Assembly: GCA_015345905.1 (NCBI GenBank) | Contig: JADDTR010000037.1 | Coordinates: forward strand, 87,880-151,879 | DNA length: 64,000 bases | DNA from: Aotearoamyces nothofagi | Taxonomy: Eukaryota > Ascomycota > Leotiomycetes > Leotiales > Tympanidaceae | Reading direction: 5' to 3' | Shown here: in pieces, positions 12,317 to 22,733 of the stretch | Layout: each line of letters begins with the position of its first letter | Position numbering within the stretch: position 1 is the stretch's first letter | Notes under the pieces: model-generated | Told to the model about the DNA's origin: nothing | The model's database searches: none | The model's input: only the letters and a program-made list of their open reading frames with translations | Translations under genes and position numbers: made by a program

Positions 12317-12910
12317 ATGGCTACACAACAGCCTCGAACAAGCTTCTCTAGAGGAGCGTCCTCATCTTCAACTGAAGCACCAAAGGATTCTACAGTTACC
12401 AGAGTAAGTCGTTGATCTCACTCCCCCGAGGTGACCGGACGGCACATCCTAGCTACTTATTAGGATATTGCAAGCCTATGCTGATCATTATGTCAGCTCT
12501 TCATCACACCTCTGGTATTCATCTCCTTCCTCCTCTCTCTCGCGCTGGTCGATATCCGGAACAGTTCTATGAGAATCTACAAGCACAGCTCGTCGCACAC
12601 TGCACCTGCAGCCGGTATTCTGGGGCGGGTGAAGCAAGCATTACACTTTTGTATCTACAAACAGCATCCATACGCCTACATCAAGTCGCCGAATGAGGCA
12701 GGGCGGGAGAAGAGCGGGGGACCGGCTGCGGGGAACGAGCCGTGGCACCTGAATACAAAACAGAGGAAGATCATCAGGATGGAAGTGACGGATGCTTTCG
12801 AGCTCCGGAAATGGGTCGTGGCTGCGCTCCTGGCAGGATGGCTGGCGCTGAGCGCAGCCAGTATATATCTGGCTCGATGGAGTTGGAGGCTGTGGAGGGC
12901 GGGGATATGA
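12317..12910 (+). CDS. Small two-TM membrane protein of unknown function, 166 aa, 2 exons
   Basis: I do not recognise the family. Exons are 12317-12403 and 12497-12910, separated by a 93-bp intron starting GTAAGT and ending GTCAG. The start ATG sits in good context (CACAATGGCT). Residues 1-29 are Ser/Thr-rich and polar. A first hydrophobic segment (LFITPLVFISFLLSLALVD) begins exon 2. A basic, polar loop of about 75 residues follows, then a second hydrophobic segment (WVVAALLAGWLALSAASIYL) and a short Trp/Arg-rich tail. The topology suggests a hairpin-like ER or mitochondrial membrane protein (inference). Confidence rests on the clean intron and the two hydrophobic segments in one spliced frame. 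Confidence 0.65.
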
Positions 12911-14974
12911 GGGGCTTGGGGTTTTCTAGGATATGTGGTGTTACAGGCAAAAGATACCAATCGGATATGGAGTCACCGGTAGAGGATGAAATGCTGGACG
13001 GGACGTATAGAAATATGCGCAGGTTGGGGAACGGCGAGGAATCCCTTTACTCTACTGGCAATTCAAAACTGCGACCTCTTGACTATATGAGAAGCGGCAT
13101 ATATGCCAAAGGCAACATATATATAATGTACCAATCTACGATATCAGAATATTGAATAGCTACGTGATAGGTGTGTTATCGCAGCCACGAGCAAGCGGCG
13201 CGCTCACCCGCTCGCCGACGTATGCCAATTCTGCAGTCCGGGAGAAAAAGGCCCTGCACCGCGCATGTACAGTATCCACCATACCGGTAGCTGCAAAATC
13301 CGGCACAGCAGGACATGTACTGCTACAGCTGGGCTTGACGGGTTCTGGGAGAAAAGAGCACGGTGGCTGGGGGAGGGATGGGTGGGTGGGTGTTGTTCTT
13401 TTATAGCGCTGTAGTACTGGTTGCAAGTGATGGATGGGCCTTTTTTTTTTTTTGGATGTTCCTCGCTCTTTGGCTCGGAAGCGTGAACCCCCCCCCCCCC
13501 AACCCCTTTTTCTGTATGTGTCTGGCTGGACCTGCGAAGGAGGAGGCCGGGATGATGGCTTGGCAATTGGCGAGGTGGGAGGACTGTTATGACGGTGGGG
13601 ATACTGCAGCAGGGGAAGGAAAGGAAAGGAAATGAAGTGAAATGAGAAGAGAAGAGAAGAAAAGAAAAGAAAAGAAAAAGATGCCGGCAAACGTTTACCA
13701 GAGAATCGCTCGGTGCTGGTGGAAGGACGAGATGGCGACAGGGCTATAGAAGAGCAACACGTACTGTACATCACAGCAAGGCTAGCCCACCAGCAGCCGC
13801 AGCCGCAGCCTCCAGCCTCGCCGTTCTCCTCCATCCCAACACACACGCGCCCAAAAAGCTTATAATACACCCCCTTCCAAGTCACGGCCCCCCAGCGACA
13901 CGGCCTCCCACGTCCGTTCCGTTGCAGGCCCAGACCAACACGCAGTATCTCGCCTGTCGTCTGTCGTCTCACGAGCGGATCCCGCATGGGGGGGGGTGGA
14001 GCGCGGGATCACGTGTGGCTATAAAAAGGAGCAGCCAGGCCCGCTCGTGGCCGCGTCTCTCTCCGCTCGTGTCTGCACGATCAGGCGCGATGCGGCGTAC
14101 AATTGCGGGCCGGGCGGGGCCTGGTTAACCTTGCCGTACCGTACCGTACAGGACCGTACAAGTACAACAGCGCAGTCAGTATACTGGTAGCAGCCCTCCC
14201 GTGCAGGAGGAACACGGTACCCGCGGTCTCCCGTCTCCCCGTCTCCCGTCTCCACGACGTGCGGCACGAAACGCGCACGGCACCGATGGGGGGGGGGGGG
14301 GGAGCAGGGCTGTTGCTGTTAGGTACGGCTGCAGAGCTGGGTTGGAATGGGAGTGGAAGTGGGACGGGCCAGAAAATAAGCAGCTGGGGAAGGCCGGCTG
14401 GGAGGCGAGGGATGGAGAGAGGGGGGGGGAGGGAAGGGGAGGGAAGTGTGCGGGCTAGGGAGGTAGTTGGTACTGTATTGATTGGTACTGTGCTGTATGA
14501 TACTTGTGCTGTAGCTGCCTGCCTTACAGTGAAACATCGAGACAGCTCAGTGTGCTGCAGATACATCCGCACAGGCAGGAGAGAGAGCCAGCCGGGCCAC
14601 CTCCAGCCACTGGCACAGAGCAAAGCAAGCAGCAGCCAGCCAGCAGCCAGCCAGCAGTCCAGCAATCCAGCAGCCGTAAAGGGCAGATCGCCGTCGCCGG
14701 GCCCCGGGGGCGAGTCAGCTCTGCCGCCCGTCCAGCGCCGCCGTCGCAAAAACCCAGCCAGCGAGCCAGCGAGCCAGCGTCCCGCCCGCCGAGCGAGCAA
14801 GCAGATCCCCTGCCACGCCTGCCACGCCTGCCACGCCCCAGCCCGCCGAGAAACTGGCTGGGCTGGCAACCGCTACGCTGCGGTACTGTACGGTACTGTA
14901 CGGTACGGTACGGTACAGAACACCCCAGGCACTGAATCCCCGCGGCGCCCTTCCCGCCACCGCTGCGTGCCCGC

Positions 14975-15105
14975 CAGCACAGCACAGCACAGCACAGCGG
15001 CCGTGCCGATCTCCTCCAGTGTCTGTGTGCTGTGCTGTGCTGTGCTGTGCTGTGCTGTGCTGTGCTGTGCTGTTCTGTTCTGTTCTGTTCTGTTCTGTTC
15101 TGTTC
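14975..15105. repeat. Complementary pentanucleotide arrays (CAGCA, TGTGC, TGTTC)
   Basis: A CAGCA-type run at 14975-14998 is followed after 27 bases by nine TGTGC units (15026-15070), then about seven TGTTC units (15071-15105). The first run is the reverse complement of the second, so the pair can fold into a hairpin. The TGTGC-to-TGTTC switch changes one base per unit. Confidence 0.85.
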
Positions 15106-15304
15106 TGTCCGGGCGGGCTGGCGGGCGGGCTGGCGGGCTGGCGGGTTGCGCAGGAAGGAGGGCAGGCGAGCGAGTACGACGGCGAGTGACGCTGGCTGGC
15201 TGGCTGGCTGTGGTGTGTAGTGTAGTGCAGTGCAGTGTACTGTACTGTACCGTAGTGTGTAGTGTACTGTACGTACTGTACTGTACTGTTCCATGCAGGG
15301 CCGA

Positions 15305-15353
15305 GAACGAAGAACGAAGAACGAAGAACGAAGAACGAAGAACGAAGAACGAG
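15305..15353 (+). repeat. GAACGAA heptanucleotide array, 7 units
   Basis: Six perfect GAACGAA units followed by GAACGAG. No coding role is apparent. Confidence 0.85.
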
Positions 15354-16255
15354 AGGGCTTCCCCACCCGCTCCCTCTCTGCCGTACTGGCAGCTGCTGGG
15401 CTGCTGGGCAGAGAACAGTGCGGTAGCAGTAGCAGTGCACAGCGCATCCTGCCGCTGCCTCGACGCCGTCCCTGCTCCTCCTCCGCCTCCTCTTATTCTG
15501 CCTCTTGTTATCCTTCTCTTCTTCCTCTTCTTCTTCTTCTTATTCCTCTTCTTCTTCTTAATCCTCTTCTTCCTCCTCCTCCTCTCCTCCTTCCGCCGAC
15601 CACAGCGGCACCACGCTGCGCAGAAGCCATCCCACCCCGTCCATTGGCCCCGTACCCGCCGCGCAGCTCTGGGCTCTGGCAGCAGCTGCAGCGTCCTCTT
15701 CGCGCTCGCTAGCCGCCAAACCCGCCAGTCTCGCCCTGCCAAGGCGCCGGAGCGGAGCAGCCAGCGCTGCCGCAGCCTGGAAAGCGAGGGAACCGCCTAG
15801 GGAACAGCCTAGAGAGGGAGCCAGGGCGACTTGGAGCGGGAATGTGGTTCTTCCTCCACAGCCAACATTATCCAGCACAATCCACCACAGCACAACCCAC
15901 CACAATCCACCCTCGTTGTGCATCCATCCGCAGTCCGCAGAACACGCCTCGACGGCACCACAACAGCTCAGCCAGCACCGACACTCGTTACAGTATTCTC
16001 CTGCCGTGCCCTGCCTTTGCTCCTCGTCCGCCGCAGCCGTCCTTCCCTTCGTTCACGGCCTTCGCAACGCGACCGCCAGGCATTGTTCGCGACAGAAATT
16101 AACCCAATCTCTTCCGGGGCCGCCGTCATTTCAGCCCTCGTCTTGAAACGTCAACACACCGCTCCGCCGCTGCCCGTTCTCACTCAACCGGCACCATAGC
16201 TACCTTACGAAGGTCCCTCACTCCGGAGCACTCCCTCGGCTACAACGAAGATGCG

Positions 16256-18514
16256 ATGACCCTCAACCACTCCGCAGAGGAGAACATGCATAGCGGCGGC
16301 ATCCCCGGATCGCCGCCCGATCTTTCTTTGAGCAGCTCGAAATCCTCCAAGTCCTCCTTCCACTCCTACCAGTCGGACGACAACAGTATCCTCGCGGATG
16401 TCGCCCATTTCGAAGAGATCGGCCTGGACGACGATGCGACGTCGGAGCGTGAGATGGGAGACTTCGTCGAGGAGCTGCCCAACCCGTACTCTGCTACCTA
16501 CGCTACCGACCTGCGGACGTTCAAACGCGCACCCAGGTCCAAATCACAGATGGCAAATCACAGGGAGAGGGAATTGACACACGGGCAGAGCCGGCCTCCA
16601 TTTCCTAGCCTGCGAGGCCAGCCTCGAAATAATAGCTGCGAAGGGAACGGGCTGGGATTGATGCCAGCGACGACAAAGTCGCGGCGGGGACTGGCTAGCC
16701 CTTCGACTCCTGCTCTCGGCATGATGGGCAGTCGACATCGGAGCGTGAGCCCGAAGCACCTCGTGAGCTCCCACAGCGTGCAACCTTCTCGGACCACTGC
16801 TTCACCACGCCTCCGTCGAGGAAGCTGGCAGTCGAATCGCGAGCGAAAGACTGCCGAAGAAATCGAGCGAGAATATGACGAGGAGGATGGTGACGATGTA
16901 CCGGATGACTATGCACTCGAGAACGTGCCCATCTCTCCTCGACCCCCGAACGAGCGGACGATCAGCCTGCCATCTACCCCGAACCGACCGCGAAGAGAGA
17001 AGGAGAAGACAAGGCGGGCTGGGAATGGTACGCCGGCCTTTCCTGTTGCACAGGGATCCTTGAAAAGCCCGGGCAGCCCAAAGCCACCGCTGGGAAATAG
17101 AGGGATGAGCATGGGTCAATTCCCAATAAACCACGACGGCTTCGGTCGAGCACCTCGGGCAAAGAGCTGGACTGTTGCACTGTCTGATCTGAACGAGGAG
17201 GCACGAGCATTGTCTGAAGCTCTCGAGGCCCACGCCGACGAGCAGAAGAGCAACCCAAGCCAGCGTCGGAGTGTGCCAGCTGCGAAGGAGAAGCAACGTG
17301 CCAAATCATCCATGGCAGAACTCCCCCCCGTGCGGAGGAACAATGTCATGATTGATCCCTTGCCAGTATCCAGAGAGAAGCTTGCCGTCTTGTCGCGTAC
17401 GCGGCCCAGCTGGCTCCCCCCTAAAGACCCGATTGAAGAGAGGCGTCATCTGCGGGAGTACCAACGGATGATGGCCATGTCCATGGAATCGGATCGTAAA
17501 CGCGAAGCTCAGAACCGGTCGAGGGTGACACATAAGGACGAAACCTCGAGCTCGCTGCTGAGGATCTGGGAAGAGCATGTCTTGCCCAACTGGGAGGCGG
17601 TGATACCCATGAAACGGACAAGAGAGCTGTGGTGGAGAGGAATCGCACCGCGTTCCAGAGGAACAGTCTGGCAGCGGGCTGTGGGCAACGGGCTCGGCCT
17701 GACGGATACATCATACCACGCTGCCCTCACTCGTGCGCAGGACCTGGAGAAGGTGCTTGCCATGGGAGGCGGAGACGAGGAGGACAAGAGAAAGGGGGAG
17801 TGGTTCAAAGCCATCCGAAAGGACATTTCTCACACATATCCGGAGCTGAGAATTTTTCAACAAGGTGGACCGTTGAACGAGGCGTTGGTGGATGTCTTGA
17901 GAGCATATGTGGTATACAGGAGTGACGTTGGATATTTGGAGGGCATGAACGTACGTCATGTCATGTCTATGAATCTAGTAACACTGCTAACGTCTTTACA
18001 GAACACAGCAGCCCTCCTCCTTTTGAATCTCCCTACCCCAGCCGCAACATTCTCTACCCTCGCAAATCTTCTGAACCGCCCTCTTCCTATGAGCTTCCAT
18101 ACCCGCGATACTGGTGCCTCTGCCAAAGCGCATGGCCTCGTTCTCGATACTCTGGCGGCGAAATTTCCTAAACTCTACAGTCATCTGTGTGCGGCAGATT
18201 CCGATATTCATTTTGACACGCAGCCGCGCCTCTACCTCGATCTTATATTCTCTGGCCTGTTCACGCAGTCTCTCGACCTGGATGCGGTGACGAGGCTATG
18301 GGACGTCTGGGTATTTGAAGGCGATGCTGTGCTCGTCAGGGCAATGATTGCGCTTCTAGGACTTTTAGAGAGCAAGCTATATGGCGCTAGCACGAGAGAC
18401 GGGGTCATCGAGGTGCTCAAGAACGGGATGACTACTGGTGGAGAAGACCATTGGATGAAAGCCGTCAGAGACGCCGGACGAGAGCGAAAGGGCAGCTCGC
18501 CCATCATATCCTAA
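16256..18514 (+). CDS. TBC-domain (Rab-GAP-like) protein, about 735 aa, 2 or more exons
   Basis: Rab GTPase-activating-type protein acting in membrane traffic. Visible exons are 16256-17950 and 18002-18514, with a 51-bp intron (GTACGT...TTTACAG, branch TGCTAAC) that is a multiple of three and carries no stop. Residues 1-400 are Ser/Arg/Pro-rich and disordered (FHSYQSDDNSI, LPSTPNRPRREKE). The TBC domain runs from about residue 460: LWWRGIAPRSRGTVWQRAVG, IRKDISHTYPELRIFQQGG, ALVDVLRAYVVYRSDVGYL, AALLLLNLP, LYLDLIFSGLFTQSLDLDAV, RLWDVWVFEGD. The usual finger residues are changed: IxxDxxR reads I520...D523...H526, and YxQ reads Y560-L561-E562, so GAP activity is doubtful. The start is uncertain. 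The frame stays open upstream to 16103, and CACCATAGCTACC near 16196 resembles a start with ATA, or an acceptor. Confidence 0.88.
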   Translation: MTLNHSAEENMHSGGIPGSPPDLSLSSSKSSKSSFHSYQSDDNSILADVAHFEEIGLDDDATSEREMGDFVEELPNPYSATYATDLRTFKRAPRSKSQMANHRERELTHGQSRPPFPSLRGQPRNNSCEGNGLGLMPATTKSRRGLASPSTPALGMMGSRHRSVSPKHLVSSHSVQPSRTTASPRLRRGSWQSNRERKTAEEIEREYDEEDGDDVPDDYALENVPISPRPPNERTISLPSTPNRPRREKEKTRRAGNGTPAFPVAQGSLKSPGSPKPPLGNRGMSMGQFPINHDGFGRAPRAKSWTVALSDLNEEARALSEALEAHADEQKSNPSQRRSVPAAKEKQRAKSSMAELPPVRRNNVMIDPLPVSREKLAVLSRTRPSWLPPKDPIEERRHLREYQRMMAMSMESDRKREAQNRSRVTHKDETSSSLLRIWEEHVLPNWEAVIPMKRTRELWWRGIAPRSRGTVWQRAVGNGLGLTDTSYHAALTRAQDLEKVLAMGGGDEEDKRKGEWFKAIRKDISHTYPELRIFQQGGPLNEALVDVLRAYVVYRSDVGYLEGMNVRHVMSMNLVTLLTSLQNTAALLLLNLPTPAATFSTLANLLNRPLPMSFHTRDTGASAKAHGLVLDTLAAKFPKLYSHLCAADSDIHFDTQPRLYLDLIFSGLFTQSLDLDAVTRLWDVWVFEGDAVLVRAMIALLGLLESKLYGASTRDGVIEVLKNGMTTGGEDHWMKAVRDAGRERKGSSPIIS

Positions 18515-19300
18515 GACCTGGCTAGACGATAGGTCCCCAGTTGAGGAACTGACTGGACGATGACATTGTTGGGGACATTGTCTTCTATAGACGTTGAGCT
18601 GGAAAGACGACGAACGAATGATGACTGCGAAGATAGATAACTCGGTGTACGGGCTGCACCCTATCCGTGCCCCCTTAGAGATAATTTTCCTTTCTTGTCT
18701 AACCCACCGGCTAAACTCGCGTGGTTTTGTGTTGACGGCAACCGGGAGGGTTCTTGCTGGTGTATTATGGATTCCAGCCGAACAGACGTGGCAGCGAGTT
18801 CATCCCCGTTCGGCTGGGGGGGGGGTTTCTTGTTGTTAATCACTCCACTACTGCTGCTGCTGTTGATGTTGCTGCTAGTACCATTGTATGGAGTACAAAT
18901 GCATGGGACGGAAGCGTAGGCATTTTTCTTCTTCTTCTTCTTTCTCTTCTTCTGCGTAGATACTCTCTTGGATAATGTATATGCTCACGCTGAATACCTG
19001 TGTCGTCGCTGCTGCTGATGACTGGTGACTGATGACCGACGGCGAGAAAAAAGATGCCGTGAAACTGGATGCCATGCCCGATATCTAATAGCCTGCTATA
19101 GTGATGTGACGTGACGATCAGAAGGAAGAAGATGCCACGAAACTGGCCCGGAACGAGGGCGTGCCATGCCCGATCGAATCTGATAGCCTGCTACAGTGAT
19201 GTGACGTGACGATCAGCCACGATCTGGGAGAGAGGGGAGGGGGTGGCTGACTCTTGCCTAGCTGGAGGGAGATGCGGCTGGACGAGCTCGCTCTTTCTCC
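18515..19300. other. 3' flank of the TBC gene, no gene seen
   Basis: Ordinary-GC sequence with CTG- and CTT-rich tracts near 18.85 and 18.93 kb, and a near-duplicated block at about 19.05-19.13 and 19.13-19.22 kb (shared GATGCC, GCCATGCCCGAT, AGCCTGCTA.AGTGATGTGA). No gene found. Confidence 0.5.
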
Positions 19301-19319
19301 TTGCTGCTGCTGCTGCTTG

Positions 19320-20800
19320 CTGCTTGCTGTGTATATGTGTATATGTGTGTATATCTGTATATATATATATCTATATCTATATATATATCTGTCTATCTAT
19401 ATCTATATCTATATCTGTCTATATATACCTATATATATATATATATATATATATACTTTTATTCGTGATATAGTATAATATAGATATAGAATATAGAGTA
19501 CAGGATTAGAATTGAGAGATTAGAGGATTATAATAAAGAGTGATAATAGAGAGAGATAACAGAGAGTAATAATAGAGATATAGAGATATTTTATTACTGC
19601 TTAAACTTTGTATATATACTTGTATCTATATAGATATATAGAGTTTTTTTTTTTAATATATTTTTACTTCTTTGGATAAGAATAGATTGGTAAATAAGAG
19701 AGAGAGAGATAGAGAGAGAATAGACTTGTTTCTATATCTATATAGATAATATATTCTATAAGCTAGTTGTTTATATAGACAAACTATCTATATAAACAAC
19801 CTATCTAAAAACTATAGAAATACAACTCTTAAACTATAAGCAAAAATACTACTATCAATAATCTCTTTTCAAGAGAGGAGAATAGTTCTTACTATCTAAA
19901 GCAATTGAATACAACTAAAGTTAGAATATTGAAATATAGCTAACTTATAGAAAATACTATATAACCAACTGTAGAGAATATCTTTTACTATATAAGAGTT
20001 TATTGAATTTGAGAAAGTTGACTTTGTATTAAAGAGATAGCTATTGTTTAAGATATTCTTTGATTTATATAGATTTTTCTATTCTAGCTTCTTAATATAA
20101 TAAGTCGATTTTATTATATATATAATCTTCAGATTATATAATCTACTAGCTGGTTATATAACCAATCTAAAGGCTTACTAAGCCAAGTATTAAAGAGACC
20201 TTTGCCTCTTAGAATACTCTTTCTTCTCTAAGTATCAAAGACCTTGTTACTTAGATTCCTCTGTCTATACAACTATTATACTTAAGTTGTTTAAGAAATA
20301 GAGGATCTTCTTTGTTAGTTGAGGATAATAGAATATATTATCAGTTGGCTGGAATTGGATCTCTAGCTTTGTTATATATTGTATAGAGTTTAAGACTAAG
20401 TTTAATTAGATATATAATTATAAGAGAGTTTGATAGAAAAGATCTAGAGATTATAGAAGAACAAATTAGATATTATTATTAAAGTCTTAGAGGATATTAG
20501 AACTATTATATAATCTAATAGTTTGGAAGTTAGATAATAGTATTATAGTTTATATAGATAGCTTGTTTATAGAATATATCATCTTGCTTTTTGAATCAAA
20601 ATAGATTGGTAAATAAAGAGAGAGTTGAAAGAGTAGACTTGTTTCTAGATCTATATAGATATAGATACTTGGTATAGGTTTTTGGTATATCTTGCTTTCT
20701 AAGTGAGAGTAGATTGGTGAATAAAAGATAGACTTGGAGTTTGGCTTGTTTCTATATCTATATAGATATAGATACTTGGTATAGGTTTTTAGGATACTTT
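19320..20800. repeat. AT-rich relic block 1, opened by a TATATC/TATATG microsatellite
   Basis: Composition drops sharply to AT-rich after 19.32 kb. A TATATC/TATATG microsatellite at about 19.33-19.46 kb leads into sequence with stops in all frames. Parts at about 19.76-20.04 and 20.31-20.48 kb align by eye with 49.44-49.89 kb, for example TTCTTACTATCTAA and AATACTACTAT, so both are decayed copies of one repeat. The pattern fits RIP. The family cannot be named. Confidence 0.75.
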
Positions 20801-20860
20801 AGCTCCTTGAGCGAGGATAGGTTGATGAATAGAATAAAGGATAGGCTTGGGGATTGGAAA
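20582..20860 (+). repeat. About 107-bp tandem repeat at the right edge of relic block 1
   Basis: Units begin near 20582, 20690 and 20797 (partial). Each contains a TCTTGCTTT-like start, ATAGATTGGT.AATA, GACTTG, and CTATATAGATATAGATACTT followed by GGTATAGGTTTTT. A related single unit lies at about 19.67-19.75 kb at the other side of the block. Confidence 0.75.
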
Positions 20861-22328
20861 GTTGGGAAGTTGGGAGTTGGAGTCGGGAGTCGGGAATTAT
20901 GATGGGGTGGGTAGCGGAGGGTAGTAGTCTTCTTATATGATAGCGGCCGTCGATCTTTATATATAAAAGCGGCACTCGACATGACATTTTTGTACTGTCC
21001 ATCAGTACAGCAAAACATACAGAAAGAGTCTCAAACACGACCGTCGAGTCTGTCGACGTGGAAATAGCCAACCGCATCGAGCACAGTGACGAAATGCGGG
21101 GTGTCTTCTGCAATGAGATCCGGAACGGCCGCACTAGCGAGATCCCGTCCCTGAGCGAGCAGAGCCCGTCTCGCATCGCCTGCTCCGTCCGGACTCGAGG
21201 ACTGTTTTTCGCAGAACAGGGTGCAGCAGACGGCCTGTCACCCCACTGCCGAAACGCGTCTCGATCGACACTCGGCGGGCAAAGGGGCCGGCCGCGGTGC
21301 CCACACGAGCAGCCGCGAGCGGAGGGAGAAAAGAGCCGTGGTGGAACTCGAGGATGGCCTGAGATGGCCTGAGAGATCCCGGGCTCGGCAGGTGGATTAA
21401 GGGCTGCTCTGCGACGGCTCGCTCGCGACCCGGTGTTTTTGCTCTCGTGCATGAGCGCCCGGTGGGTGTGATGGTGCCAGCAGCTCGACTCTGGTGTGTT
21501 GTGTGTCTGGAAAGGGCGGAGTAGTGTGGTGGGTCGTGGCTGTACCGGAGGAGGCGTTGCAGATGCTCAGTTGTTGCTGGAGAATGATGGAGGCGTTGCG
21601 CGAGTAGAGCGCTGTACTGGTAATGGACATGGCCACTGGAGTACATGGCAATTGGAGTATAAGGTCGCTGGAGTACATGGCCGTTAGAGTACAGGGCCAA
21701 TCCAGCATCCGGAGACTGTGCGGTGCGAGGCCGTGGGAAGCAGGACAGGTACGAGGGAGCTACGAGACTCGACTCGAGGCTGTCAAGTGCCGTGACGGGC
21801 TGGATGATGCTTACGCATAATAAGACCACAGGGCATCACCAATCCACCTCCTCTCTCCCCTGTACCTTACCGCAGCTCGTATTTACGCAGACAATCGCTC
21901 GAATGAGACGGCGAGGAGGTGCTGCGGGCAGCGCTTCAAACGGCCGCATTCCTGGCGACTCGACAGACTCGACGGACTCGACAGACTCGATGACCTGATC
22001 ACTGACGACGTGTGGCGGCCACGCACAGGGCATGGTCGGGGGACAGCCTGCCCAATGGGAGGCTGCCAACCCCACAAATACACCCTCCCCCCGCCACTAA
22101 ATCCCCGCGCCGCCCTTCCCCGCCTTTTGCTACATAAGGGCGCCAGCACCCGCCGTCAGTCTCCACGTCTGTACCCACTTCGCCTTCCTTCCATCATCAA
22201 CACCCTCGCCCCGCCAGCAAAGAGACCCCTAAACCGCACATCGCAAGAGAGCCGTGCCTCCAACGCCGCGATCCTCGAAACACACATCGGAACGCCTCAG
22301 ACCCCCCCCCCAACACCACCCCGCAGCC
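20861..22328. other. GC-rich spacer, no convincing gene
   Basis: GC rises abruptly. Several overlapping open frames exist on both strands (about 20.9-21.8 kb), but none shows a domain, hydrophobic signal or splice pattern. Small local repeats are present: GGAGTACATGGC-type units at about 21.63-21.70 kb and four 9-bp GACTCGAC(A/G) units near 21.96 kb. Confidence 0.45.
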
Positions 22329-22733
22329 ATGAACCCGCCCACGATCCTCGCCCTCGGCGCCGGCGCCTTCGCAGTCGGCACGGGCGCCATGGCAGGCACC
22401 GTGGGCTACATGGCCGGCGCCGAGGGCCGCGACAAGGCCAAGGCCGTCTACGCCGACGCCAAAGCCAAGGCCGCCGCCGCCACGCAGCGCCGCTTCAGCA
22501 CCGCCTCCAGCAACCCCCCGCCCGACCGCGACATGCTCCTGCGCCGCACCAGCACCGCGTCGTCCAGCGCCGCGCCCGACTTCTGGCAGCGCAGGGGCAG
22601 CACGGCCAGCGCCGCCTCGGCGGCCGATCCCGCGCCGGAGAAGGCACCGGCGGCGAACGAGATGAGGCCGCGGTCGACGAGCGGCTCGTCGTGGGTCTGG
22701 GACTCGAAGAGGAACCCGGCTGTCAAGGAGTAA
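22329..22733 (+). CDS. Small Gly/Ala-rich protein with N-terminal hydrophobic segment, 134 aa
   Basis: Function unknown to me. The single-exon frame starts at an ATG in strong context (GCAGCCATGAAC). Residues 5-33 (TILALGAGAFAVGTGAMAGT, then VGYMAGAEG) are Gly/Ala-rich and hydrophobic, like a membrane segment with GxxxG spacing. A short Ala/Lys helix (DKAKAVYADAKAKAAAATQ) follows, then a Ser/Thr/Pro-rich tail containing RRFSTASS, RRTSTASSS and RRGSTASA, three similar RRxST motifs that resemble basophilic-kinase sites. Third codon positions are strongly G/C. A CT-rich leader precedes the start. Single-gene evidence only. Confidence 0.55.
   Translation: MNPPTILALGAGAFAVGTGAMAGTVGYMAGAEGRDKAKAVYADAKAKAAAATQRRFSTASSNPPPDRDMLLRRTSTASSSAAPDFWQRRGSTASAASAADPAPEKAPAANEMRPRSTSGSSWVWDSKRNPAVKE

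Larger units (their letters stand above)
12911..16255. repeat. 3.3-kb gene-free region of simple-sequence tracts upstream of the TBC gene
   Basis: It includes a T11-12 run and a C11-12 run near 13.44-13.50 kb, GAAAA/GAAGA purine runs near 13.62-13.68 kb, GTAC-rich tracts near 14.13-14.16 and 14.88-14.92 kb, CAGC/CCAG runs near 14.62-14.85 kb, pentanucleotide arrays near 15.0-15.1 kb, a heptanucleotide array near 15.3 kb and CTT-rich tracts near 15.48-15.60 kb. Long overlapping open frames on both strands translate to low-complexity peptides and are not convincing genes. The last part probably holds the TBC leader, and possibly a non-identified first exon. Confidence 0.7.

Noticed and set aside
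13160-13987. 275-codon minus-strand frame
   Set aside because: Low complexity, crosses poly-T and poly-C runs that are prone to length error, and has no recognisable domain.
15026-15353. Regularly spaced short repeats considered as a CRISPR-like array
   Set aside because: Units are 5-7 bp with no spacers, and the genome is eukaryotic. These are microsatellites.
14103-15800. 565-codon open frame on the plus strand, plus long frames on the minus strand over the same DNA
   Set aside because: Translation is microsatellite-derived (CAVLCC, RRTKNEE, FLFFFF runs), frames are open on both strands together, and no domain or splice logic is seen.
21134-21829. 231-codon minus-strand frame
   Set aside because: Contains the short GGAGTACATGG repeats in translation, with no domain, signal or conserved motif.
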